DNA of 13,451 nt from Flavobacteriales bacterium (GCA_947461185.1 CANHJY010000021.1:1-13451); one strand, 5' to 3'. Positions 1 through 6,383 are shown, counted from the stretch's first letter. Translations and numbers: made by a program. The notes: a model not told the origin generated them from the letters alone.

Positions 1-458
1 ATTGATAAACCCCCTTTGATTCGTCGATGTTGAAATGCATCATCAAACAGAATTAATTGAATATCATTATATTGCTTTAGAAGGTTTGATGCACCAACAT
101 ATCTATTTTCACAAACAGCAACAATACAATTCGCGTTTAATTCTTTCCGGAAAAGTAAGGGTTCGTCTCCAACTTCTGTAGCTTTATGATTGAGATTTAC
201 TTCAATATAACCTCGTGTATTTCGGCCATAACCTCGACTTATAACACCTATTTTTTTATTCGAATAATGGTTCGCAATTAATAATACAAATGGTGTTTTT
301 CCTGTGCCGCCTGCAGAAAGATTACCAATAACTATTGATTTTACAGGGATTTCATGAGATTTAAATATGCCGAAATCGTAAAGTTTGTTTCTAAATGAGG
401 TCAGAAGTCCATACAACAGAGCGAAAGGAAGTAGGAAAAATTTAAGTCTTATCCACAA
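1..458 (-). CDS. lpxK: LpxK, tetraacyldisaccharide 4'-kinase (partial: N-terminal 152 codons)
   Basis: LpxK phosphorylates the 4' position of the lipid A disaccharide precursor at the cytoplasmic face of the inner membrane, a late step of the Raetz pathway. The visible part has an N-terminal hydrophobic helix (about residues 5-20), the P-loop GNLSAGGTGKTP (45-56), the SRGYGR motif (74-79), GDEP (97-100) and the family signature DDAFQHR (139-145; usually DDGFQHR). The 3' half lies beyond the left edge. The start is TTG at 458-456. The upstream gene's TAG stop is in this same frame, and between it and residue W2 no ATG or GTG occurs, so TTG is the only conventional start. The gene follows the DUF4956 gene by 21 bp, which suggests cotranscription with the polyphosphate-polymerase pair. 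Identity is very secure; the start is likely but inferred. Confidence 0.95.
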   Translation of the reverse strand, partial: MWIRLKFFLLPFALLYGLLTSFRNKLYDFGIFKSHEIPVKSIVIGNLSAGGTGKTPFVLLIANHYSNKKIGVISRGYGRNTRGYIEVNLNHKATEVGDEPLLFRKELNANCIVAVCENRYVGASNLLKQYNDIQLILFDDAFQHRRIKGGLS

Positions 459-479
459 AACTTTTTGAAATGTTAAGAA

Positions 480-1124
480 CTACGACGCAGAATAGTCAGA
501 GAATTCTTGATCGTCAGCGTAATAATAAATGCGAATTTGGGCTGTGTCTGTTAGAAAATCAATTTTACCTATTTCGAATCTATTTATTGCAATTCCGGTA
601 CGTTTTTTTAGATCCTCTTTCATTTCCTCGTATTTATCAGGAGTAATCAAATCGATACGCTCGTAATTGATTGTTTTTCTGGTCTCGTGCTTAACTAACC
701 ATAAATTTTCCAAAACAAAGGTGAGAAGAATTACAAATGCATTAATAATAATCACTTCAACTAAACTAATTTGGTTAGAAGCCAAGGAGTTTACAACACT
801 AATACCAATAATCAAAAACAAATAGGTCATTTCTTTGATTTCAATGGCGTCAGTTCTATACCTTATTATTCCAAAGATTGCAAATAAACCTAGACCCATA
901 CCGGTATCTATGTCGAGTTTTTTCAATCCAAAGCACAGGAAAAAAGTTATCGTACCAATAAGATAATAAGTAAATAAATAGTCCTTTCTCTTAGTTTTTG
1001 GATAGTATAAATATCGAATTAGTAAAGTTAGTACGGATATGTTTACTACGAGTCTTATCAGCAACGCTAAAGCATCCTCGTGATAAAATACCCATGAATT
1101 CATAATTTCTGTTTTAAGCAGCAT
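480..1124 (-). CDS. DUF4956 integral membrane protein, partner of VTC polyphosphate polymerase
   Basis: This 214-residue protein has about four or five membrane segments (roughly 17-38, 49-67, a hydrophobic loop at 76-88, 99-117 and 120-141) and a soluble, charged C-terminal domain (142-214). The conserved stretch around FGIIRYRTDAIEIKEMTY (84-101) is what I recognise as DUF4956. Family members are often encoded next to VTC-domain polyphosphate polymerases, as here. The molecular role is not established. By analogy with the membrane part of the yeast VTC complex it could anchor the polymerase or pass polyphosphate across the membrane; this is inference. The gene overlaps the VTC gene by 11 bp (1114-1124), if the first ATG is used. 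A second in-frame ATG (residue 8, at 1103) would instead leave a 10-bp gap. Either way translational coupling is likely. Confidence 0.85.
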   Translation of the reverse strand: MLLKTEIMNSWVFYHEDALALLIRLVVNISVLTLLIRYLYYPKTKRKDYLFTYYLIGTITFFLCFGLKKLDIDTGMGLGLFAIFGIIRYRTDAIEIKEMTYLFLIIGISVVNSLASNQISLVEVIIINAFVILLTFVLENLWLVKHETRKTINYERIDLITPDKYEEMKEDLKKRTGIAINRFEIGKIDFLTDTAQIRIYYYADDQEFSDYSAS

Positions 1125-1878
1125 TAGTATTAATTTTTTTCAATGTTAGTAATTTCTTTTTAAAACGATTGAATTTCAGTCCATCCTTTCCGTATAATTG
1201 TATTGATCCAATACAATATTTACTGAGGCGGTAAGGTCGAATGCACCTAGTTTTCATCAACTGGAAGAATGTCGAGTTCCTATTCATAACCTCTTGTTTC
1301 AACTCAGCAATAATAAGATTGTCAAAATTATGCAGTTCGTTCTCCCATTTGAATGTTAAGTTCAAATCAAGTGTAAGTCTTTCATTGAGCTGTTTATGAA
1401 CAAGTGTTAATCGATTGAAAGAATTCCACATCACTGGTTGCAGATTTTTATCATGATTGAGCACTTTTCTTACAAATTTAAGCTCATTACCATCTAAAGT
1501 TTGATTGAAATTTTCAACCTTAATTCTACTTTTGTTAGTTCTTCCTTTGAATTTATGTTTGATTTCAAGAAAAATTAGATTGGATTCCACATATTTTCGA
1601 AATCTAACTTTAAAGCGGTTGGTTCGTCCGTTATGGTGATCCTTGAAAAAACCAAAATCGTCATCATCGAAATATAGGCTTTCATAGAAAGGCAATCTTG
1701 TTCCTTCTATTTCGAGTATTTTGTAGTTTTCAGCAAGGTCAGGTAGAATTTGAATTAATTGAGAAGCGGAAAAAGCAAATTTGGTGTCAATTCTGTTCAT
1801 CAATTTAACCCGATCCATCTCCAAAAGTGAAATTGGGTCGAAATCCAGTAGTATTTTGGAAATGTTTTCTTTTAACAT
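1114..1878 (-). CDS. VTC-domain polyphosphate polymerase family protein
   Basis: This 254-residue protein is a single VTC domain of the triphosphate-tunnel metalloenzyme superfamily. Yeast Vtc4 of this family makes polyphosphate from ATP. The alternating charged strands expected of the tunnel are present: NRIDTKF (28-34), the Tyr-rich YESLYFDDDDFGFF (65-78), NRFKVRFRKY (87-96), LEIKHKFKGRTNKSR (104-118), FNRLTL (154-159), LDLNLTF (170-176), IIAELKQE (189-196) and RLSKY (217-221). All basic and acidic strand motifs look intact, so the enzyme is probably active. It has no membrane segment, so it is presumably cytosolic and held at the membrane by the DUF4956 partner encoded just downstream. It is the first gene of the minus-strand run that also includes lpxK. 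The C-terminus is Lys-rich (239-248). It differs from PPK1/PPK2 polyphosphate kinases, to which it is unrelated. Confidence 0.88.
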   Translation of the reverse strand: MLKENISKILLDFDPISLLEMDRVKLMNRIDTKFAFSASQLIQILPDLAENYKILEIEGTRLPFYESLYFDDDDFGFFKDHHNGRTNRFKVRFRKYVESNLIFLEIKHKFKGRTNKSRIKVENFNQTLDGNELKFVRKVLNHDKNLQPVMWNSFNRLTLVHKQLNERLTLDLNLTFKWENELHNFDNLIIAELKQEVMNRNSTFFQLMKTRCIRPYRLSKYCIGSIQLYGKDGLKFNRFKKKLLTLKKINTNAA

Positions 1879-1883
1879 TAAGT

Positions 1884-1891
1884 CAAAGTTA
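1884..1891 (-). promoter_or_regulatory. Candidate -7 element for the VTC-DUF4956-lpxK run
   Basis: On the minus strand TAACTTTG matches the Bacteroidota -7 consensus TAnnTTTG exactly. A TTG at 1916-1914 lies 22 bp upstream as a possible -33 element. If transcription starts about 5 bp past the box, +1 falls at about 1879, next to the A of the start codon at 1878, so the mRNA would be leaderless or nearly so. An 8-bp degenerate motif in AT-rich DNA can occur by chance. Confidence 0.5.
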
Positions 1892-1914
1892 ATTTTAATC
1901 GATAATTTGAGCTC

Positions 1915-1931
1915 AATATTTTTAAAATATT
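1915..1931. repeat. 17-bp perfect palindrome, possible operator
   Basis: AATATTTT-T-AAAATATT is a perfect inverted repeat of two 8-bp arms around one base. It lies in the 99-bp intergenic region between the divergent VTC and double-HTH genes and covers the candidate -33 region of the minus-strand promoter. It contains only A and T, so it is a poor terminator; an operator for the adjacent double-HTH protein is a reasonable inference. Chance occurrence is possible because the region is so AT-rich. Confidence 0.4.
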
Positions 1932-1977
1932 CTCTAAAAAATTAGATTTACTCATTATTTAAGTCTTGTATAGAAAG

Positions 1978-2460
1978 ATGTTTATTCAAAATATAAAAAA
2001 ATTCATTTATTTAATTGAAAGTCAAATTACTGGTAATCCAGAACGAGCTGCAGCTAAACTTGAGATTTCAAATAGGACATTACACAATTATTGTCACTTA
2101 ATTAAAAATGAACTTAACGCACCTTTAGCCTATGATAAATTTAGAGAAACTTATTACTTCAGTACTGAGGGCAGTCTAAAGTGGCATTGGGTCGAAGGAA
2201 TTGAATTCGTATCAGATGATTACCATTTCAAGAACAAGCGATTATCATGTCTGAATGATATTGTCAATATGGCTTTAGCAAAAAATACAGGTGGATCCAA
2301 GATACTTTCCTCTAAACTCAAAATTTCAGAGCGTAATTTATTCTATTATATCGACCTTTTGCGCACTGAATTCAATGTGCCCATTTATTTTGATCGTCAG
2401 GTCAACTCGTATGTTATACAAAATCGTGGTTTTTTGAGCTTTAGATGGCAAATAAACTAA
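1978..2460 (+). CDS. Tandem-duplicated winged-helix/HTH protein, putative transcription regulator
   Basis: This 160-residue protein consists of two copies of one HTH-containing unit and nothing else. Residues 19-71 and 105-157 align without a gap over 53 positions, with 17 identities by my hand count. Each copy has an HTH core (AAAKLEISNRTLHNYCHLIK, 24-43; SSKLKISERNLFYYIDLLR, 111-129), then N-x-P (47-49; 133-135), a wing with a conserved Asp and Tyr resembling the HTH of WYL/DeoR-type regulators, and a terminal Trp (W71; W157). There is no WYL, kinase or ligand domain and no membrane segment, so it is probably a cytosolic DNA-binding protein. I chose ATG 1978; TTG at 1966 is in frame and would add four residues. 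The gene is divergent from the polyphosphate genes, which suggests but does not prove local regulation. No named family member is recognised. Confidence 0.75.
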   Translation: MFIQNIKKFIYLIESQITGNPERAAAKLEISNRTLHNYCHLIKNELNAPLAYDKFRETYYFSTEGSLKWHWVEGIEFVSDDYHFKNKRLSCLNDIVNMALAKNTGGSKILSSKLKISERNLFYYIDLLRTEFNVPIYFDRQVNSYVIQNRGFLSFRWQIN

Positions 2461-2501
2461 AAATATTTTTTAAACTGCAAAATAAATGCACTAAAGCTAT
2501 G

Positions 2502-2509
2502 TATTTTTG
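2502..2509 (+). promoter_or_regulatory. Candidate -7 element for the small lipoprotein gene
   Basis: TATTTTTG matches TAnnTTTG exactly in the 134-bp gap after the double-HTH gene. No convincing -33 TTG is seen at the usual distance. Transcription from here would start near 2514 and give a leader of about 80 nt before the lipoprotein ATG, longer than I infer for other genes here. I see no terminator in this gap after the double-HTH gene. Confidence 0.45.
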
Positions 2510-2594
2510 CCTCGTCAATTGAGAAATCCTTTGTCAGCGGTTCCCGAAAAGCTAGAGAGTAGGGGTTTTTATTTAACGTTTAAATTTCAACAAA

Positions 2595-2843
2595 ATGAAA
2601 AAAGTATTTAATTTCTTCGCTGTTGCTGTAGTTGCAACTGCATTAGTAAGCTGTGGTGGTGAGAAAAAAGAAGGTGACAAGAAAGAAGGTGAGGCAGCTA
2701 AGACTGAAGAAGCTGCTGCTCCTGCTGAAGCTCCTGTAACTGAAGAAGCTGCTGCTCCTGCTGAAGCTCCTGCTGCTGACGCTGCTGCTCCAGCTGCTGA
2801 CGCTGCTGCTGCTCCTGCTGCTGAAGCTCCTGCTGCAAAGTAA
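2595..2843 (+). CDS. Small Ala/Pro/Glu-rich lipoprotein
   Basis: This 82-residue protein has a signal peptide (MKK, hydrophobic 4-17) ending in the lipobox LVSC, so Cys20 should be lipidated. The mature part starts CGGEKKEG and is charged (Lys/Glu) to about residue 38. It continues as an Ala/Pro/Glu low-complexity tail to the C-terminal Lys, with two copies of the 12-residue unit TEEAAAPAEAP(V/A). No folded domain is evident; it is likely an extended, disordered lipoprotein in the outer membrane or facing the periplasm. Acidic/Lys residues just after the Cys resemble Bacteroidota surface-export signals, so surface exposure is possible. Ala is coded mostly by GCT, a bias suggesting strong expression. 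It appears monocistronic, with its own candidate promoter and a strong terminator downstream. Function is unknown. Confidence 0.88.
   Translation: MKKVFNFFAVAVVATALVSCGGEKKEGDKKEGEAAKTEEAAAPAEAPVTEEAAAPAEAPAADAAAPAADAAAAPAAEAPAAK
2703..2772 (+). repeat. 34-bp direct repeat, two identical copies with period 36 bp
   Basis: Positions 2703-2736 and 2739-2772 are identical over 34 bp and separated by the two bases TA, giving an in-frame 36-bp (12-codon) period inside the lipoprotein gene. Shorter degenerate GCT/CCT-rich copies follow to about 2837. Because the period is a multiple of three, gain or loss of a unit would change protein length without a frameshift. Confidence 0.85.
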
Positions 2844-2891
2844 GAAATTACTAGGAATTATTCAGGTTAGATCATACCTGATACCAATTCG

Positions 2892-2917
2892 AAAAGCGTG
2901 CATTGCACGCTTTTTTT
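2892..2917 (+). terminator. Intrinsic terminator after the lipoprotein gene
   Basis: AAAAGCGTGC-ATT-GCACGCTTTT can form a 10-bp stem with a 3-nt loop, and the T tract runs on to 2917. It lies about 50 bp after the lipoprotein stop and only 15 bp before the purT start codon. It should end the lipoprotein transcript and may also reduce read-through into purT. Confidence 0.88.
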
Positions 2918-2932
2918 ATTTACCGTATTGTT

Positions 2933-4093
2933 ATGAGAAAAAAAATTATGCTTTTAGGAAGTGGAGAGTTGGGGAAAGAACTTACCATATCACTTCAGAG
3001 ATTGGGACAGCATGTTATTGCTGTTGATAACTATGACAATGCACCAGCAATGCAGGTTGCGCAGCAATCTGAAGTAATTAATATGTTGGATGGCAATGCT
3101 TTGAATGAAGTAATCAACAGACACAATCCCGATATTATTGTTCCTGAAATAGAGGCTATCCGAACGGAAAATCTTTATGAATTTGAACGAATGGGTATAA
3201 CAATAGTTCCGAGCGCAAAAGCCGTTAATTATACAATGAATAGGAAGGCTATTCGTGATTTGGCTGCTATTGAAGTGGGTGTAAAAACCGCACCTTATCG
3301 TTATGCTGATTCTTTAGATTCTTTTAGAAAAGCTGTTCAGGAAATTGGAATTCCATGTGTTGTTAAGCCTTTGATGTCTAGTTCTGGAAAGGGACAATCT
3401 GTTATCAAACATGAAAGTGATATTGATTCCGCTTGGCATTATGCTCTAGAAGGATCTAGGGGTGATTTGATGGAAGTAATTGTTGAAGGATTTATCAGCT
3501 TCGATTACGAAATCACACTTTTAACAGTTACACAAAAAAATGGCGAAACGTTGTTTTGTCCTCCAATTGGGCATAGACAGGAGCGGGGAGATTATCAGGA
3601 GAGTTGGCAACCAATGGCTATGCAATCGGAGCATTTATTGGAAGCTCAACACATGGCAAAAAAAGTAACCGAAGCTTTAAGTGGATATGGAATTTGGGGT
3701 GTGGAATTTTTTATAACAAAAGAAGGAGCATATTTTTCTGAACTTTCACCGAGGCCGCATGATACAGGTATGGTTACTTTGGCAGGAACACAAAATCTTT
3801 CTGAATTCGAGTTACACGCAAGAGCAATTTTAGGACTTCCTATTCTTGAAGTGAAATTGGAAAAAAATGGAGCAAGTGCAGTAATATTAGCAGATGAATC
3901 TAATGAACATTTCCCAGTAATATCAGGTATTGAGAATGCCTTAGCAACTCCACAAAGTGATATTCGTATTTTTGGTAAACCAACAACTAGGAAATACAGA
4001 AGAATGGGAGTTACGCTTGTTTCCGGATCGGAAGAAGTAGATTTCTATATTGCAGCTGCAAAAGAAATGGCAAGCAAAGTAAAAATTAATTAA
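2933..4093 (+). CDS. purT: PurT, formate-dependent phosphoribosylglycinamide formyltransferase (GAR transformylase 2)
   Basis: PurT makes formyl-GAR from GAR, formate and ATP, the third step of purine synthesis, without folate. This 386-residue protein is close to the 392 residues of E. coli PurT and has the ATP-grasp layout. It shows GSGELGKE (9-16), PEIEAIRTE (71-79), the ATP loop [12 protein letters not shown] (145-156), [12 protein letters not shown] (186-197), [15 protein letters not shown] (213-227), and the two Mg-binding glutamates in WGVEFF (E258) and [10 protein letters not shown] (E270). All catalytic motifs look intact. I chose ATG 2933; an in-frame TTG at 2903 would put the N-terminus inside the upstream terminator and is unlikely. 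No exact TAnnTTTG is seen between the lipoprotein stop and this start, so the promoter is unclear. It converges on the GH3 gene with one base between the stops. Confidence 0.96.
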   Translation: MRKKIMLLGSGELGKELTISLQRLGQHVIAVDNYDNAPAMQVAQQSEVINMLDGNALNEVINRHNPDIIVPEIEAIRTENLYEFERMGITIVPSAKAVNYTMNRKAIRDLAAIEVGVKTAPYRYADSLDSFRKAVQEIGIPCVVKPLMSSSGKGQSVIKHESDIDSAWHYALEGSRGDLMEVIVEGFISFDYEITLLTVTQKNGETLFCPPIGHRQERGDYQESWQPMAMQSEHLLEAQHMAKKVTEALSGYGIWGVEFFITKEGAYFSELSPRPHDTGMVTLAGTQNLSEFELHARAILGLPILEVKLEKNGASAVILADESNEHFPVISGIENALATPQSDIRIFGKPTTRKYRRMGVTLVSGSEEVDFYIAAAKEMASKVKIN

Positions 4094-4094
4094 T

Positions 4095-5255
4095 TTATTT
4101 TTCTCTATTCATTAAGCCCAGTGCAATTTTCATCTTGATGATGCGCTTTGCTGCTTCGTCTACCTTCTTTTTGAATTCAGGGTCACTGTTGTATTTCTCT
4201 AAAATCTGCGCATGCGCTTTAGCAGCATCAACAGGCATGAGTACAATGTCACACCCGGCGTCAACAGCTTTAACTTCACAATTTGCTATAATCGTAACAC
4301 CTCCCATATTCATGGCATCTGTTACGATTAAACCTTTAAATCCATATTCATTTCTCAATAAATCGGTAACAATTTTTTTGGAGGTACTTGCCGGCATCCC
4401 ATCTGTATTATACTTATCGTTGTTTTTTACACCGATATGAGCAATCATAATGGAAAGAACCCCATTTTTGATTAAATCTGGGTAATTTCCAATTTCTTTA
4501 AGTTCGCCATCAATCATTTGCAGAGATTTATGCGTATCTCCTGAAACCAATCCATGCCCAGGGAAATGTTTAGCAGTGGCGATAATGTTTTTTTTCTGAG
4601 ATTCTTCAATAAATGCATTCGACCAAGGAATGATATTCGCAGGAACAGCACCAAAACTTCTATACCCAACAGTTTTGTTTGGAGACATGTCTACAACAGG
4701 TGAGAAATTGTAATTAATTCCAATAGCCAAAAGTTCATCGGAAATAGTTTGCGCAACCTGACGAACTTCATCAATATTAGCTAATTCATTGGCTTTTTTA
4801 ACCGGAGCTGAACCGATAATTTTTTTGTTAACTAGACTTGGTTCTGCATCAGCACTGTATAAGAATGGGAGATTTCCAATGGAATCATTCATTTGGTTAT
4901 AACGCTTAATCCATGAACTGAAATCCTCTTTTGTCCCGTTTAACATAAGCACTCCACCAATAGATCTTTTATTGATTAATTTTTGAATGGTGCTGTGTGT
5001 TTGTCCCAGTCTACCGACAGCCGGCATAATGAGTTGCGCAACAATTGCTGTATCATCTAATTGACTAAAAATTGTTTCAACTTCCTTGTCTAGACCTGAT
5101 GTATCAGTTAGAAAGTCATCAAGGTTATATTCTTTTTTTAATTCAACTTTAACCTTTTGTATTGGTTTTACAGCAACTTTTTTGTTTTCGGTTTCTGTTT
5201 GAGCGCAACCTGCTGTAATTATGGTAAGTATTGTAAATACAAGGATAGTTTTCAT
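4095..5255 (-). CDS. Glycoside hydrolase family 3 (NagZ-like) lipoprotein
   Basis: GH3 enzymes of the NagZ branch remove terminal beta-N-acetylglucosamine, for instance from peptidoglycan fragments. The 386-residue protein starts with a lipoprotein signal (lipobox TAGC, Cys17), so unlike cytosolic NagZ it should be anchored outside the inner membrane. The barrel shows RSFG (199-202), the His/Asp acid-base loop KHFPGHGLVSGDTH (229-242) typical of GH3 N-acetylglucosaminidases, and the nucleophile motif VTDAMNMGG (Asp313). The substrate loop reads SADAEPSLV (about 134-142), without the GGRV seen in NagZ. It has no second GH3 domain and no C-terminal beta-lactamase-like domain. ATG 5255 is chosen because it begins the signal peptide; an ATG at 5282 would add nine residues ahead of it. 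It converges with purT and has no visible terminator. Confidence 0.88.
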   Translation of the reverse strand: MKTILVFTILTIITAGCAQTETENKKVAVKPIQKVKVELKKEYNLDDFLTDTSGLDKEVETIFSQLDDTAIVAQLIMPAVGRLGQTHSTIQKLINKRSIGGVLMLNGTKEDFSSWIKRYNQMNDSIGNLPFLYSADAEPSLVNKKIIGSAPVKKANELANIDEVRQVAQTISDELLAIGINYNFSPVVDMSPNKTVGYRSFGAVPANIIPWSNAFIEESQKKNIIATAKHFPGHGLVSGDTHKSLQMIDGELKEIGNYPDLIKNGVLSIMIAHIGVKNNDKYNTDGMPASTSKKIVTDLLRNEYGFKGLIVTDAMNMGGVTIIANCEVKAVDAGCDIVLMPVDAAKAHAQILEKYNSDPEFKKKVDEAAKRIIKMKIALGLMNREK

Positions 5256-5271
5256 TTTTTTAAATTTTAAA

Positions 5272-5279
5272 CAAAAATA
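5272..5279 (-). promoter_or_regulatory. Candidate -7 element for the GH3 gene
   Basis: The minus strand reads TATTTTTG, an exact TAnnTTTG match, 16 bp before the ATG at 5255. The implied leader is about 12 nt. No clear -33 TTG is present at the usual spacing. The box lies in the 105-bp gap downstream of the membrane hydrolase gene, so the GH3 gene probably has its own promoter. Confidence 0.45.
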
Positions 5280-5360
5280 CATTTAAAGTTTTTTCGATAA
5301 ATAATGGTGGTTTAAACTTTTTAACAACCAATCAAGGATTATGCCCATATTTTCCAACTT

Positions 5361-6383
5361 TTACTCGCCTGTAAGGATCTGTGATAAATAGTTGAAAAAG
5401 CTTAAGTTTTGGAAGATTTCATTGGGTCTAATTTTTTCAATTCCCCCTAGTTTTTTTTCATTTTCAATATCAAATGAATATCCCATAAGTGGTATCTTGA
5501 TTGTATTGTTCGTGAGAGGGGCTGCACATCCAAATCTCAGGTCATAAACATTCAATTTAGATTTGATTTTTTCAACAGTGTAATAACCTTTGCTGATAAA
5601 TTCGATTTTTTTTAATTCAATTGAATCAATAGTGTTTTGATTTTGTAACAAATGATGGTTTTTCGAAATGGTTAGTTCGATTTTTTCCTTTTCTGGGTTA
5701 AAAATTGAAGTGTGATCAATATAGAACTTTTCACGATCCTCTTTGATTGTCATCCAATAGAAAATGGTCAGTGGCATAGGCGAAACAGATGTTCTATCGG
5801 GATTGATATTTGAAGAATCTAGATTATTATTTGCATAAAACAAAATGGATAACTTAAGAACCACTCCCAGCAATAAATAACTTGTCGAATAAATAATTCC
5901 ACCCATATTGATATGAAATCGTTTAGGATGATTTTTGGGTAATCGCATCGCTAAAATCAAACAAATCATAAAGGGTATGGTGTAAAGTGGATCAATAACA
6001 AAAACAGTATTAAACGCAATCCTATTTGGAAAAGGCCATAGAAATTCTGTGCCATAGGTCGTGAACATATCTAAAATAGGATGGGTCACAATTCCAAGAA
6101 AAAAAAGAAGTATCCAAGATTTTAAATCCATTTTTACTTTGCTTATTTTGTGCAATATCATCCCGAGTAAAGGTCCAATAATGCAAGCAAAAAGAAAGGA
6201 ATGTGAAAATCCACGATGAAACAAGGTAGCGTCTAAAGGATTGAAAAAGCCCATGAATAGTACATCTAAATCTGGAATTGTTCCAGCAAAGGCGCCCCAT
6301 AATGCAGCTTTGTTACCAATATGTTTTCCCGCCACAGCTTCACCTACAGCTGCCCCAAGAACGATTTGGGTTATTGAATCCAT
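5361..6383 (-). CDS. YdjM/DUF457-type membrane-bound metal-dependent hydrolase
   Basis: This 340-residue protein belongs to the PF04307-like group of predicted membrane-bound metal-dependent hydrolases (E. coli YdjM relatives). Visible motifs are MDSITQIVLGAAVGEA at the N-terminus, the metal-ligand candidates PDLD (37-40), HRGFSHS (56-62) and THPILDMFTTYGTEFLWPF (100-118), and VIDPLYT (129-135). Membrane segments lie at about 63-79, 90-100, 132-147 and 165-184, with a soluble C-terminal part of about 150 residues (185-340). The substrate is unknown; membrane lipid turnover has been proposed for the family, without proof here. The start is ATG 6383, 68 bp from the divergent radC start. I see no exact TAnnTTTG in that gap. 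A near match, TAATTTG, occurs twice on the plus strand, at about 6392 and 6422. Confidence 0.85.
   Translation of the reverse strand: MDSITQIVLGAAVGEAVAGKHIGNKAALWGAFAGTIPDLDVLFMGFFNPLDATLFHRGFSHSFLFACIIGPLLGMILHKISKVKMDLKSWILLFFLGIVTHPILDMFTTYGTEFLWPFPNRIAFNTVFVIDPLYTIPFMICLILAMRLPKNHPKRFHINMGGIIYSTSYLLLGVVLKLSILFYANNNLDSSNINPDRTSVSPMPLTIFYWMTIKEDREKFYIDHTSIFNPEKEKIELTISKNHHLLQNQNTIDSIELKKIEFISKGYYTVEKIKSKLNVYDLRFGCAAPLTNNTIKIPLMGYSFDIENEKKLGGIEKIRPNEIFQNLSFFNYLSQILTGE

Noticed and set aside
2458..2475. AATATTTTTTAAA after the double-HTH gene, similar to the 17-bp palindrome
   Set aside because: The match is partial, not symmetric, and made of A/T runs expected by chance here.
2703..2837. 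GCT/CCT-rich repeats considered as a CRISPR array or a mobile-element end
   Set aside because: The repeats are in frame inside a lipoprotein gene, encode an Ala/Pro/Glu tail and have no unique spacers.
4135..4440. Open frame on the plus strand inside the GH3 gene
   Set aside because: It lies opposite a well-supported GH3 coding region with intact catalytic motifs, and its translation shows no recognisable domain.
6022..6300. Second open frame on the minus strand inside the membrane hydrolase gene
   Set aside because: It is an alternate frame of a gene whose main frame has clear family motifs; the translation looks like a frame shadow.
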